DNA of 64,000 nucleotides from Anastrepha obliqua (lineage: Eukaryota; Arthropoda; Insecta; Diptera; Tephritidae), in the NCBI RefSeq assembly GCF_027943255.1, contig NC_072893.1, forward strand, positions 97,533,784 through 97,597,783, in the 5' to 3' direction. A program made the translations under genes and the position numbers. The notes below the pieces were generated by a model, which was not told where the DNA came from, ran no database searches, and saw only the letters and a list, made by a program, of their open reading frames with translations. Numbering within the stretch: position 1 is the first letter of the stretch; each line of letters begins with the position of its first letter. Shown piece after piece: positions 31,740 through 43,460 of the stretch.

Positions 31740-34545
31740 GTTTAAATGTATTTATGGAAATATTCCCCTGAAACTATCAAAATTAAAACAATTTTAATGT
31801 CAAATAAACAATTGCACTTTTTAGTTAAAAATAGTTTATGTGAAGTAAGCAAAATATTGCTTAGCGTAATTTTTGAATGGTTGATTTAATATATGTATTA
31901 GTGGGCGTTTAATGAAAAGCATAAGAAATGGTAAAACATATGATGTGTGTATGAAAACTCAGAACCCATGTTACTGAATGTTTCTTAGTTTTTTCTGGGA
32001 AAAGATAGTAAACATGTAAAAAATAGTATCCATAACAACACCATCAAAAATTGCAAGAATGCAATCGCCAAGAAGTTTTTTTAAATTTCAAAAAATTTCA
32101 TATGAGTTATTGCAGTTAAACATTAAAATGTATGCAATACAAATACAAAAATACTTTTATATGTATTATCGTCTCATTTGCACCACAAATTTGCTTGCAT
32201 TTAAAAGCCTCCTTACGCCTTTAGTCCTCTACATAGCAGACTCCATTGAATGCTAAATAGAAAATGTAGACTATTTCGGGAGGCTTTGGATGACATCATT
32301 ATTGCCACTCCAATCTACAAAATTACATGTTTGGTGAAACCGATCAATATTTCTCGGCCGGGATGAAAAACAGGAAATTGTAGCTGCTAAAATGTTGTTT
32401 AAACGTTTATAATGCTATACATGAGCAATTTTTATGCCAATATAAGGGAAGTTAACAGTTTTTTTTAATAATAAATCTCTACTGACACATTCGCTCAACT
32501 ACTTATACACATACATAGGTATGGGCATACCAGTGGCGTAGATTCCATATAGCAAAATACACAATGAATTGGGGCACTAAAAAATTCTGTCCTTGCACTA
32601 TTTTTCGCTGATTGTTGTTGCTTACTTAAATGAACATGTTTCCTATCAAAAAAAAAAAAATAAACTTTTGATCACGATGATACGAAAAACCTAAGTGGGC
32701 AGTTCCCAAGTATGGCCTAGTTTCCCATTATTTCAATATTTTGGATGCCTTTTATTGTTGTTGTTCTTGTAACAGTTTACTATTGTCACAGCGTATTGTG
32801 GCTTGTTGGTTATTTTCAAAACTCCCAAATCGATTGCGTATTGGTGTAAGGGATTGGAAAGACATATCCTCCTGGAATGGAAATTTTATATCTCAAAATG
32901 AATCTCTTACTCATTATTTATTTGTCTATTTAAAAATGCAAAGTATTTAATAATGCAGATTACAACTAATTAATTCATTCAGTAATCAATTAAAAACCGG
33001 GTTTCTCAGATAGCGAAGACTAGACTAACATAATTTGAGATCAAGTCCGATTCCTTTAATACTCTAGATGCAGGAGCATTTATTTCATAATTTGTTCTTA
33101 CCATCTCCAAAGAGCGAGTGTCGTGATTTCTATAGCATGTTTTTGCAATAGAAAAATTAATGCGGCGTCCGGGTCTATGACACCACGATTTAAGAAATCT
33201 AGCTCGGTAGGAGGGAATAGGTTGAACAAATTACAGATAACGAACAAAGCTTTTCTGATTTCATTTCAGTCTATTAATAGGAAAAGCAGCAGATCTTACT
33301 TCAAATTACTGCGGCGTAATCTAGCATAGGGCACGCTAGCGAGGTATATAGTGGAGCTAAGGTACACCGATCAGTAAAGTCTGAACTGAATCGGCGAATG
33401 AAGGCCATTGAAAAATATAGCTGCCTATAGCGATTTTTCCGACTTATACACAAAGCACCTTAAGCAAATTAAAAATAATTAAGGACTTCAATTGAAATGC
33501 ACTTAGCCAAATTAAATTAAATGAACTTGCAATATTATCGATTGAGTACAAAATAGCCTCAAATATAGCTTAACGAGAGTTAACATGTGCATTTGCAATG
33601 GTATATATTTATTTTTATTGATGATATTCTAACTAGGTCTAGTGTTTTTTTGATTTTTACATATATATTTCCTTGTTTTTGTTATTAAATAATTTAATAT
33701 TTAACTTGAACTTGTTTCGATGCAGAAAGGGGGCTCTTGGATCATGCAGCATTAGCAGCGCCACATATACGCTTATTTTTATCTACCGATAGCATCACTC
33801 GTTAACACTCAGCCAATCACAACTTGAAAGTTTGCATAACTTCCTGCTTATCCATTCATCCTCCTCCTCCAGCCAAGTGCAAAATAAAGGTTGACCTGGA
33901 AAAGTATCGTGTATGTATCTACGAGTATGGGTGTACATACTTATATACGTGTACGGCAAGGGAGATCAATTAAGTGCGCAACATAAAAGCTTGTTGCAAA
34001 ATCTTGTTTTTGTTCATTTTTATTGTTGTTTGCGTAGCTGTCACTGACACTGACATCATACCTTTAATCGTCTGCTCTTAATTTTGTTGCACTTGCCCTT
34101 TGTTGGGCCCACAGCAATCGTTGTTTTTTTTGTGGTACCTTGTTAAACTGTGCATACGAAAAGTCAGTTAACAAGCACCTGCTTAAAGTGCCAGTTGGTT
34201 GTTGGCTGTTGAGATTGTGTTATATTCCTAGAGGGAGAATTGCCTTTGAATAACGTACGGCAATCGATAGGGCGTAGTTGCCTTTTTGTGTATTTAGTAT
34301 TCTTTTATCGTGAAACAATCTTTCCCTTAAGGTCAATAGAAAATATACTGAAAAATATCCTGTTAAAATTCGGTTAAACAAAATGAATTAATTTTAGTTG
34401 CTAAACGCACACCAAGCTATTTATTCTTTTATTTCAATCGATTTTTCGAGTTATCTTTTCTTGGGCAAGCGAAGTATAACGGACTTCTCCGACATTTCAG
34501 GATTACCCTTATCTAACGTATTTTGAATTCAAAAGCTAGCAATCT
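31740..34545. other. non-coding DNA, no recognised feature
   Basis: About 2.8 kb of AT-rich DNA with short ORFs only. Possible splice acceptor near 33725 and an AATAAA near 33883 were noted but cannot be tied to a gene. Confidence 0.4.
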
Positions 34546-34549
34546 TCTA

Positions 34550-35819
34550 AAGGGTGATTTTTTAAGAGCTATAGGAAAGTTTTTCAAAAAAAAACCCACG
34601 TAAAATTCAGAAAAACGCATGACATTTTTATTTAAATCGATAGTACAGTCCATGTTTCAAGATTATTTCATGCAAATGTTGACCGCGACTGCGCCTCAAA
34701 TGGTCCATCCGCTTAGTCCAATTTTGGCATACTCTTTCCAATGTTTCGGCCGGTATCTCACATATAAGTGCTTTAATGTTGTTTTCCAATGCGTTAATTG
34801 AAGCAGGGTTGTCTGAATAGACATGAGCTTTAACATAGTCCCACAAAAAATAATCTAAAGGCGTTATATCGCACGATCTGGGTGGCCAATTGACAGGTCC
34901 CGAACGTGAAATAAAATGTTCACCGAACTCGCCTCTCAACAAGTCCTTTGTTACGCGTGCTGTGTGGCATGTAGCACCGTCTTGCTGAAACCACATGCCA
35001 TGCATTTTGGGTAAAAAAAAGTTGGATATCATTTCACGGCAGCACTCACCATTCACAGTTACGTTACGATTCGCAGCATCTTTGAAGAAGTACGGTCCAA
35101 TGACACCTCCAGCCCATAAACCGCACCAAACTGTGACCTTTTCTGGATACATTGGTAGCTCTTGCAATTCTTCTGGCTGATCTTCACTCCAAAATCGACA
35201 ATTCTGCTTATTTACGTACCCATTGATCCAAAAATGAGCTTCGTCGGTGAACACAATTTTTCGATAAAAAAGTGGATCTTCGGCCAACTTTCCAAGAGCC
35301 CATTCACCAAAAATTTTGCGTTGCGGTAGGACGTTCGACTTCAATTCTTGCACCAGCTGTATTTTGAAAGCACTCAGACCTAAATCCTTTCGCAAAATTT
35401 TCCACGTTGTTGAGTAACAGAGGCCCAAGTGCTGCGAACGGCGACGAATCGATAATAACACTGGCCAATACAGCTGCGATATTTTCTTCAGTTCGCACTC
35501 TACGTAAGCGTGTTGGTGGTTTGATGTCCAATAATGTAAATTTGGTTCTAAATTTAGTCACAATAGCTCGAATAGCCGCTTCAGTGGGTCATCGATCGAA
35601 CTGACCATGAAATGGAAGAAGCGCGCGATAAACTTTCTTAACAGAACACGCATTTTTATAATAAAATTCAATGATTTGCAAGCGTTTTTCGTTTGTAAGA
35701 CGATTCATGGTTAAATTATAGACCAAACTGAAGATGTTTGACAGTGAAACAAAACACGAAACGTGCGTCAGCTGTTCAAATCAACTGTTTAAAAAGATAA
35801 TAGCTAAAAAATCACCCTT
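34550..35819 (-). mobile_element. near-complete DD41D (rosa-like) element, 1,270 bp
   Basis: Ends are AAGGGTGATTTTTTAAGAGC on the left and, on the other strand from 35819, AAGGGTGATTTTTTAGCTAT. TA flanks lie at 34548-34549 and 35820-35821. The transposase fills the element in minus orientation. It is the likely parent type of the 227-bp derivative at 9764-9990. Confidence 0.93.
34628..35708 (-). pseudogene. DD41D transposase, two lesions
   Basis: The ATG at 35708 starts MNRLTNEKRLQIIEFYYKNA and HGQFDR, then one TGA stop, then TEAAIRAIVTKFRTKF and LRRVRTEENIAAVLASV. A single frameshift near 35445 moves into the long open frame (277 codons from 35461). That frame contains the second helix-turn-helix (IRRRSQHLGLCYSTTWKIL), VFTDEAHFWINGYVNKQ (first Asp), FQQDGATCHTARVT (second Asp), PPRSCDITPLDYFLWDYVK (third Asp) and an intact C-terminus with RSRGQHLHEII. 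I count 41 residues between the last two Asp, so the catalytic triad is DD41D, the rosa-type branch of Tc1/mariner. Apart from the stop and frameshift it is full length. Confidence 0.92.
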
Positions 35820-35821
35820 TA

Positions 35822-37210
35822 GAAGGAGTAAAATTCTCCGGCAGATACCACGAACTTTCTGCTTTTTGAGCAAAACTGATAAAGTAAAAAACACAAACGA
35901 TTTTTTTTGTGCTTGATAAGTCGGGTCAATACGACTCGTTTCTAAATAAGTTGGATCGAACGGTATTTATTAGGTATTGCAATAATATTCCTTCTAATAT
36001 ACCCTTTAAAAGTTAACACAAATCAACAAAAGAAAAAATGCATGCATCAACAACAACAATGCAGCAGTAGTTGTGGCTGCTTGAATGTTTCTTTAAAACT
36101 AATAGTTAGTGTGTAGTATAAAGGAAATTAAATTGTCTATTTAAAATTAGTGTTCTTTGAATATGACCATTTGAAACCGAACAGTGAACTCTGGTTGTTC
36201 ATTTAAAACAGATCAGCAGCAACACCCATAATTAAAACTACTTATATTCTGAATATTAAGCAAATCGGAGCATAAATATGATTTCAGAAAATATTTAGCC
36301 TAATTGCATTTTTTTATATAAGCATGAATTCTCATCCACCTTTCCATTGCTTTACTCCTTTGAGATTCCAGTAAACTCTATTAGCTCATAAGCCCCATTC
36401 ATTAATCTCTATGAAGTACAATTTATTTATTTAAATATTTCTATGATAAAATATGGTAGACATTTGAAATTAAATAGATGCGTGCAAAGTTAACTAGAAT
36501 GATTACATTTGATATGAGATCAAGCGATTTTGAAATGAGATCGTTCTATTATTTAACGGCGGTAGACTGACCACGCAACAGCGTGGCTCATATGAAGGCA
36601 TAGGATGAGCGAAATTTAGAGCATGCAAAGTAAAACGGAAGAACATTTTCTAAACTCCTTCAATTCTATTTATACGACTGGCACATTATAGTTTCCAAAT
36701 AAACGCTGCATACTTTAATTTAGACGGCAAAGAGGCCGAAAACAGCGTCAAAAGCATGTATGGGTCTGAGAAACTAGAAACAAAGCCAAGTGTAGAATTA
36801 GCAAGGGTATGCGACGTGCGAGTGGGATAGAACAGTTTAAAGAGTGATGATTTGTTGTTGTAGCAGCAGAAACATTCCCCATACAAGTAAAAGGAATGCT
36901 GCTGGAATAACAATTCTAATACTTCTGTTCGAACCTTAGCTGGTTAATGCTTTTCTAACTTCATACAGGCTAATATTTAAACTTTAACTGATCGGCGCAT
37001 TCAACTTGCCTGAATTGGCATTGCTTTTTTATTGGCATTAGCAGAGCTTACGCTTTGAAAAAGCTAGCATAACAAACATCAGCTGTTCGGGGAGCTTCAG
37101 GGGCTTATTATTAATTCACATCATTCCTTGGAGAAAGCTGAAATTTCTTTCGACAGTTGGGCGATGTATGTATATATATTTGTAGTAATGATACATATGT
37201 ACTTGTTTTA
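35822..37210. other. non-coding DNA
   Basis: AT-rich; no recognised element. Short ORFs only. Confidence 0.5.
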
Positions 37211-37214
37211 GATA

Positions 37215-37505
37215 AAGGGTTTTCCAATAATGCGTGGGGATATTGAAGTGAATTTAAAAAGGCCATTGGTTATGCATTAATAAAAAAAAATGTCTAGTTG
37301 AAAAGCCCATTAAGTATGGAATATGACAATAATTCAAATGTCAAAAGTGGCTCCACACGGTGGCACGGATCTGAGAGGCACCATTTTAAGTGACTTTGCT
37401 GCATTGATCCGGCTGAATTCGAGTTATAGCCTGGATCATGTTGACTTTGAGAGCATCAGTCGATTGTGGCATGTGGGTGTAAATCTGCTACCTTAGAAGA
37501 TATCT
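37215..37505 (-). mobile_element. DD41D element 3' fragment
   Basis: The left end AAAGGGTTTTCCAATAATGC follows TA at 37213-37214 and looks like a Tc1/mariner-type TIR. On the minus strand the sequence encodes the transposase tail: TIDALKVNMIQAITRIQPDQ, CSKVT, stop, NGASQIRATV. DALKVNI.QAI..I.P matches the DD41D C-terminus (compare DALKVNITQAI at 58300). Only about 60 codons and one end survive. Confidence 0.72.
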
Positions 37506-37509
37506 ACCG

Positions 37510-39175
37510 AGTGCTAAACAGGAAAGCAATATTTTCCTGAATAGATTAAATACATCAAAATGAATAAGATATAATTTTTATTTAATTTAATCGGGGAAAA
37601 CAGTCTTATATTATTTTTGGAATTTTTGAACCATTGCAAAAATTAAATTTTCGAAGATATGTTGCTTCCAAAAGTCTTCACTTATTTGAGTATTATAAGC
37701 GAAAGATATTGCATTATTGCCATTTTGAAATTAATTTAATCATAACGTCTTGAATGTGAGCTTTAATATGAATTTCAAATAAATCTACTATTACTATTTT
37801 CAAGGGATTAAAGCACAACAGCAAATTTAATAATACAGACGCAAATGCCTGCACATACAAATGCTTACCTATACATTTATACACATCCAAGTTAGATAAT
37901 AATATCTACTCATATTATAATATACATATATAGTATATTGTTCACCAATACAATTGCAATAATACCATCATTTCACCATCAACTAACAAACGGATTTTGA
38001 ATACACTGTTGCATTGCATTTGCTTCTCGTGATTTCTGTGTAAAACATTGTTGCAATTTGTTGGTGATCTAGCTGAGATAGCGGTATTTTTCTGTCACTT
38101 GCATTGACAACTCTGATTATGTGCTGGAACTGAAAGTGCTTCCATGTACCTGCATAGGTATCAAATTTGTGTGGTTTTGCTCTTAGCATTGGTGAATTGA
38201 ACAAGAGATTTTGTGGTTTTCGTGCCAATACTTTTATGGCAACTCGGAATTTGTGTAGATATGTTTGCATATATTAGTGTATTTAGAACAAAACACGCCG
38301 CTGGTACTGATATTCTTCAAGTTGCAACTCTGCGAGGAAGATCATTGAAATGCACTAAGTAACTCAGTAGCCGAGGAAGATAAGCAGGCCAGTTGTCCGG
38401 TACAATTTGTTCTGAAAAATATAAACGTTTTGCCAGCTCTTTTGTATGGTTAAAAAACAGAAATTAATTAAATAAGTATCAAAAAAAAAAAAAAAAATTA
38501 TAATTGTTGCTCTCTTTAATATCGTATTCATGTTTAGTTTATTTCGGTAAAGCTTCTGTTTTAGTTTAAAGTTAACATTGACAGTCACGCCTATACCTAA
38601 CTCCCATAAATGTAATTTTAGACAAACTGTTTATTTCTAATCGATATTATCGTGGTATTTGACTTTGTTTAAACAAGCAACCAATTGCCTCGTTGGTTTC
38701 GCATTGATTTGGTACTTACATATGAAACTCATGCAATATTGCAGCACAGATAAGTATAATTAGTGCGTGATGAATCGCCTTATTCTTAACATCAAAATTT
38801 GTCATAAAGGCACATTTTCTAAGCAGCTCAAACCACTTATTACATCGTACCATTTATTTAAAACCACTCTGGAATCAGTTGATAAGATTAAAGACTCAGT
38901 TGATAAGATTAAAGACTTTTTGATTCAAAATTCAAATTTACTTCGCACATACTTACATTATATTTTATTATTTCTAAATCGCTTGGTATGCTTGCATTTG
39001 TTAGACGTCATTCTTCGTAATTCTCTGGCCAATAGGTATACCTATGCTCAAGGTTAGAATACGCTGCTGCTATCTGGAGAACGTATTATGCTATTCATAT
39101 AAATGGATTGGAGAGAGTGCAGAAAATATTACTACGTTTTGCTTTGCCCTCCTCAAAATTTTCAAAACCGATTCA
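37510..39175. other. non-coding DNA; poly(A) tract
   Basis: AT-rich, with a run of about 17 A at 38481-38497. A 95-codon minus-strand ORF at 37983-38270 is not recognisable. A small tandem duplication of the words GTTGATAAGATTAAAGACT sits at 38878-38917. Confidence 0.4.
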
Positions 39176-39536
39176 ATCATGGAGCATTCCATGGAAAATG
39201 GTAAATTTCGACCGCCGAACAAATTGCATTTCCGGATGATTATATTAGTGTTAATGTATTTAAAATATATCAATCTTCATTATAAACATCGACCTTTTAC
39301 TTGACCTCAGTTTGAAGTATCTTTTTTTACAACAAAAACCACTCATAAAAATTTTATTTTCTTCTATCGAAATTTGGTCAAGTTTAAGCGCTTAGTTCTC
39401 ATTATGTGTGACATATAGCGTGAAACTGATAATTGGTGTTAAAAGAACAAACTCTTACGTTTTGAAACGTAATATTAAAAAAAAAGTTTATTTATGAACA
39501 ACGCAGATATGCTCTTTTAAAAAAATGGTTCGATGA

Positions 39537-41807
39537 TGTCCCGTACGAACGCACTTAACACTGTGCAGTTATTTTGTGCTCATCCGAGTAACTTATTTGT
39601 TTCGATTACTTTACATTTAAAGCAAACTACTGGTGCTCTTTTTACTTATAAACCATTGATTTCAGTTTGCATCGCAAATAAGTTCAATATTCAGTCATTA
39701 AATTTTGTCCCGTACGAACACGGCATATAAGTTTTTCTTTTAACTAAAAAATGGAGAAAATTAGTGAAAATAATAACAACCATAGCGTGTCAAGTTATAA
39801 AAAATGGAGAGACGAGAAACGAAAGAAAGGTCCAGATTTCAAAAACAACGAAAAAGAAAGAGTGAAACAGTGGAGGAAAAGAAAAACTGAAGCCATGACC
39901 CAGGAAGAAATACAGAAGAGGAAGAAGTACGAAAAAGAAAAAAGAGAGTCCAAAGAGCTAAAAAGTTGATCCAAACCCAAGACAGGGAGGCTGGTTCAAA
40001 TATTGTTGATGATTGCGAATCTGAATGTTTTCCATACAAATGTAAGCGAACGTATGCGAAGTCTACCCAGTTCACCCACTAAGAAAAGGCTGTTGTAGCG
40101 GTCGTGGCAAAAAAACTTGGACTTAGTATTGATAGCGTTAGGAATAAATCTATAAATGAACCAATTAACGATGACGAAACTACCAAAATGGTGAAAGATT
40201 TTTACTTTCGTCCAGACATTGTTTATACATGCCCGGGCATGAACGACACAATGGTCTGTTGGACTAACGGTAAAAAACTTACATTACAAAATCACTACCT
40301 CACCTTATTTTTAAAAGAAGCTTTTTATATACATATTTAAGGAAGAGTTTCCGAACATAGAAATAGAGTTTTCTAGATTTTGTGCACTACGACCGAAAAA
40401 TGTTTTGTTTGAACAGTGCAAATGTATGATTCACGAGAATTTTATTCTGAAATTGAAGTGTTTGAAAATTTGATACGGCCCTTGATTCAAGCTGTTGGAG
40501 AAATGTGTGCGATACATGTAAAAATGGAAGTAAAATAGTAATACCTTATGACCCAGGAAAAAATATAATTTATAAGCAATGGAAAAAAGGAGACGATCAA
40601 CGAGTAAAACTGAAGACAGAAGAAATTAGTTGTGGAGAGTTACACGAAAACCTTATATCCGACTTACCATATGTCATATAAAAAGAGTACAAGCACAAGC
40701 ATTCCAAAGCTATAAAAATAATGAACATGCAAGAATACTTCAAATTGATTTCGCTATGTCTTATTCTTACGCATATCAAAACGAGGTGCAGTCAGCTTTA
40801 TGGAGCAGGGAAAGCGTTACTCTTTTTACCGCTGCTTCATTTTTCATGGCACAATGTAAATCTTTTGTGATATGCTCTGATACAAAGCAAAAAGATAAAG
40901 ACAGTATATTCGCCTTCGTGACATATTTGCATGATAAAATTTTTGCAGCAGATCATGGCGAAAGAATTAAAGAAGTTATATGGAGTGATGGTCCTTCTTC
41001 CGAATTCAAAAATCGTTATATGGTCTCGTTATTGCTATTATATTTTGCCACTACCCATGGTAAGGGAGTTGTAGACGGCAATATAAAAAGACTTATTAAT
41101 CAAAAAGCCCGTAGCTAAGGAAGCAATACTGTAATCCAAAACGGAAATGATTTCGCAAAAGTTGCTGTCACATTAGTTCCTTCAACATCCATTTTTTATA
41201 TTTCTGCATCCGAAATAGCTGACAAAATTCGGATTGTTCGTCCCTGGGAATCGTCCAAGCATATATCCGGAATATCCAAATTTCACAAAATATTAGCAAA
41301 TGGGCGCGAAGTTACATGTAAAAGCCATGCTCAAGATAACAACAGCATCAAATTTTCCCTTTAGAGAACGTTAAAATCAAAATTTAAGAGCTGAATTTCG
41401 TACGCGTCCCGTACGAACACATTTTGTCCCGTACGAACATTTTCATTTTTACACTATAAGTCATTTAAACTAAATATGTTTTAAATGTTTTTGTTGTGTT
41501 AATAAACTCTAATACAATCACAATCAAATGTCATTTTCGTTTTCTTGTTAATATTATTAGTTTCGCTGAAATTTAACTTAATTCACTATAACTGAGAGTA
41601 GTGGTAGACTGGAGCTGTCCCGTACGAACATATAATTTTTTTTTGATTTTGCAAAGATATGCGAATATTTTAAAGCACGTTTATAGGTTTCGTTTAGAAA
41701 ACTACCACACAGTATTAGTGCACTAAATAACTCGTTTTAAAAAGTTATGTTTTGTCTATAATTAAGGTTGTAAACTGTAAAAATTCGTACGATCTGTCCC
41801 GTACGAG
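39537..41807 (+). repeat. six spaced copies of TGTCCCGTACGAA(C)
   Basis: Direct copies lie at 39537-39550, 39706-39719, 41405-41418 (first base differs), 41425-41438, 41616-41629 and 41795-41807 (ends GAG). Two precede and four follow the pseudogene; none is inside it. CCCGTACGAAC contains the palindrome CGTACG. Such flanking arrays often bind the element's own transposase (inference). Confidence 0.9.
39751..41364 (+). pseudogene. DDE-like transposase pseudogene, family uncertain
   Basis: The ATG at 39751 opens a lysine-rich, probably coiled N-terminus (MEKISENNNNHSVSSYKKWR, EAMTQEEIQKRKKYEKEKRE). After a frameshift comes AVVAVVAKKLGLSID (perhaps a DNA-binding helix), VKDFYFRPDIVY and LTLFLKEAF. 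Then in other frames FKEEFPNIEIEFSRFCALRP, CKCMIHENFILKLKCLK and a Cys pair. The best-conserved part (40630-41118) has ILQIDFAMSYSYAYQNEVQS, SFVICSDTKQKDKDS, EVIWSDGPSSEFKNRY and YFATTHGKGVVDGNIKRLIN. Asp residues in QIDF, CSD, WSDGP and the VDG are candidate catalytic acids. After one stop the same frame continues to 41364. Similar proteins are scattered across arthropods and cnidarians (from memory). At least three frameshifts and three stops are present. Confidence 0.7.
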
Positions 41808-41825
41808 CCATGGAATGCTCCTCAT

Positions 41826-42120
41826 ATATTTCTCTTTGCCAATTATTGGCTTATTATCATTAAATAATAAATGATCTCTCTTGGCTTCATCTTTTCTTCT
41901 CGACATATTTTCCAGTAAAATCGACTGCTCGTCTATTCTTTCGTTAATTGATTTTAATGGACCATGTAGAAACCTTCGCAGTTTCGATACTTTTCACATA
42001 GGCTTATATTGTATAAAATGATTCGCAATGCTCATGCCCTGAACTTCATTCTTTCTGTAATAATTTATCATAGTGTTATCGGAATTTGTCGTTAAGCCCA
42101 TTATACTAAAAACAAAAAAA
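41826..42120. other. non-coding spacer
   Basis: AT-rich spacer between the TE and the LINE; it ends in an A-run just before the LINE junction. Nothing recognised. Confidence 0.4.
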
Positions 42121-42122
42121 AA

Positions 42123-43328
42123 ATGTTTTGTAATTTTTCCTCATATCCACACGTACAAAGAATGGCCAGTCTTTGCATCTGCGGGGCCCTCAGAACCACA
42201 CCCACAGATGCACTAAATATCGTGCTTAACATTTTACCAATAGAGCAGTACGGTAAGCAAACAGCTGCCAAAGCAACTCTCAGACTAAGAGAAATCGGCC
42301 TACTCAGAACGAAGCAAAGAGGACACTCTTCAATTTTAGAACAATTCCCCTGCATTCCCAGCACAACGGATTTCTGTAAGACCAAGGACATCAATTTTAA
42401 TAAATCCTTTGTCACAGTATTTCCTTCCAAAGAGGAATGGAATAACGGGCTTACTGTTAAGAAAAATGACTTAAACATCTACACAGATGGCAGAAAACTG
42501 GACAACAAAGTAGGTGGAGGGGTCTACTCCCATAAACTCGGAGTATGCCAATCATTTCACTTACCTGATCATTGCAGTGTATTTCAGGCGGAAGTCACTG
42601 CCATAAAAGAGGGACTTAAAGAAATAAAAATGAGAGTATTATCCGCAAATGAAGTCTTCATTTACTCGGACAGTCAAGCAGCAATAAAAGTGATTGAATC
42701 AAAATCGCACTCGTCAAAAACAGTTCAAAAATGTTTTAAACTACTAGATGACGTATCTAAGTGCTACAAGGTGCACCTTATCTGGTTACCAGGCCACAGG
42801 AACATTGCAGGAAACTGTAAGGCGGATGAACTTGCACGAACCGGTACAACGCTCAATCTCGAACCGGATAAGGCGCTGATACCCATGCCCATAGCCACTT
42901 GTAAATTACTTATAGACAGGGAAACCGTCAAAAAGGTAAATACAAGCTGGCAAAATCTCACAACATGCGAGCTAAGCAGACAGACATGGCCGAACTGTAA
43001 CAGCGGTCGATCGAAGGTCTTGCTAAGATTCAACAGAGAATCCATAAGAAAAATGATAGGTGTATTAACTGGTTATTGTTTAATAGGCAGCCACGCTAGA
43101 AGGTTAGGACTCCCGTACTTCGATTTCTGTAGAAGCTGTCTTAATACAGAAGAAGAGGAAACAGTCAGACACCTTTTATGTGAGTGTGAAAGCCCAGCTA
43201 TGAGAAAGCTGCGCACTCTTGATACAGCATTTCTAACCGATGTAGCGGACATAGCCCATCTAAAACTAACGAAGCTCTGCTCGTTTATTAAAGCTACCGG
43301 ATGGTTTGAAAAGAAACACGTAGAGTAA
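42123..43328 (+). CDS. LINE ORF2 C-terminal part with RNase H, open frame
   Basis: An uninterrupted 401-codon frame. It begins in the thumb/end of a LINE reverse transcriptase (VQRMASLCICGALRTTPTDA). It then has a complete RNase H domain at residues about 120-245: IYTDGRKL (Asp), FQAEVTAIKEGL (Glu), YSDSQAAIKV (Asp), IWLPGHRNIAGN and ADELAR (Asp). A C-terminal zinc knuckle follows (CRSCLNTEEEE...HLLCEC), then FIKATGWFEKK. RT plus RNase H plus knuckle is typical of I/LOA-clade LINEs. The catalytic YADD part of RT and ORF1 are absent, so this is a 5'-truncated insertion. The ATG at 42123 is probably flanking sequence that happens to be in frame. The lack of lesions implies a young copy. Confidence 0.88.
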   Translation: MFCNFSSYPHVQRMASLCICGALRTTPTDALNIVLNILPIEQYGKQTAAKATLRLREIGLLRTKQRGHSSILEQFPCIPSTTDFCKTKDINFNKSFVTVFPSKEEWNNGLTVKKNDLNIYTDGRKLDNKVGGGVYSHKLGVCQSFHLPDHCSVFQAEVTAIKEGLKEIKMRVLSANEVFIYSDSQAAIKVIESKSHSSKTVQKCFKLLDDVSKCYKVHLIWLPGHRNIAGNCKADELARTGTTLNLEPDKALIPMPIATCKLLIDRETVKKVNTSWQNLTTCELSRQTWPNCNSGRSKVLLRFNRESIRKMIGVLTGYCLIGSHARRLGLPYFDFCRSCLNTEEEETVRHLLCECESPAMRKLRTLDTAFLTDVADIAHLKLTKLCSFIKATGWFEKKHVE

Positions 43329-43460
43329 GGATAAGCTCCAGTGGTATCACAATGGACCTGCAAAAGGTCTAAGTGTGTCTTATGAGAACCACCCTACCTG
43401 CCTACCTTCCTCATATCTGTACCATTTAACTCGGGACATAACTAAATAAATAAATAAAAT
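42140..43460 (+). mobile_element. 5'-truncated LINE (I/LOA-like), with 3' tail
   Basis: The element runs from the ORF2 truncation point near 42140 to a short 3' UTR (GTATCACAATGGACCTGC near 43345) and a TAAATAAATAAATAAAAT tail at 43443-43460. Similar UTRs end in TAAA repeats in this LINE class. A clear target duplication was not found. Confidence 0.78.

Larger units (their letters stand above)
39181..41821 (+). mobile_element. unassigned DNA transposon, 2.64 kb, 14-bp TIRs
   Basis: GGAGCATTCCATGG at 39181-39194 is repeated as its exact inverse CCATGGAATGCTCC at 41808-41821. The 4-bp TCAT flanks both sides (39177-39180, 41822-41825), consistent with a target duplication. Between them lies one degraded DDE-like gene (39751-41364) and six copies of a TGTCCCGTACGAA(C) motif grouped on both sides of the gene. 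The 4-bp duplication excludes mariner, P, hAT and Harbinger. Sola- or Ginger-type elements have 4-bp duplications, but I cannot assign a superfamily. Confidence 0.7.

Noticed and set aside
33123..33400. Possible LINE or Tc1 relic
   Set aside because: Translations in all frames gave no consistent family motif.
37983..38270. 95-codon minus-strand ORF
   Set aside because: Reads like protein in places but has no recognisable domain or splice context.
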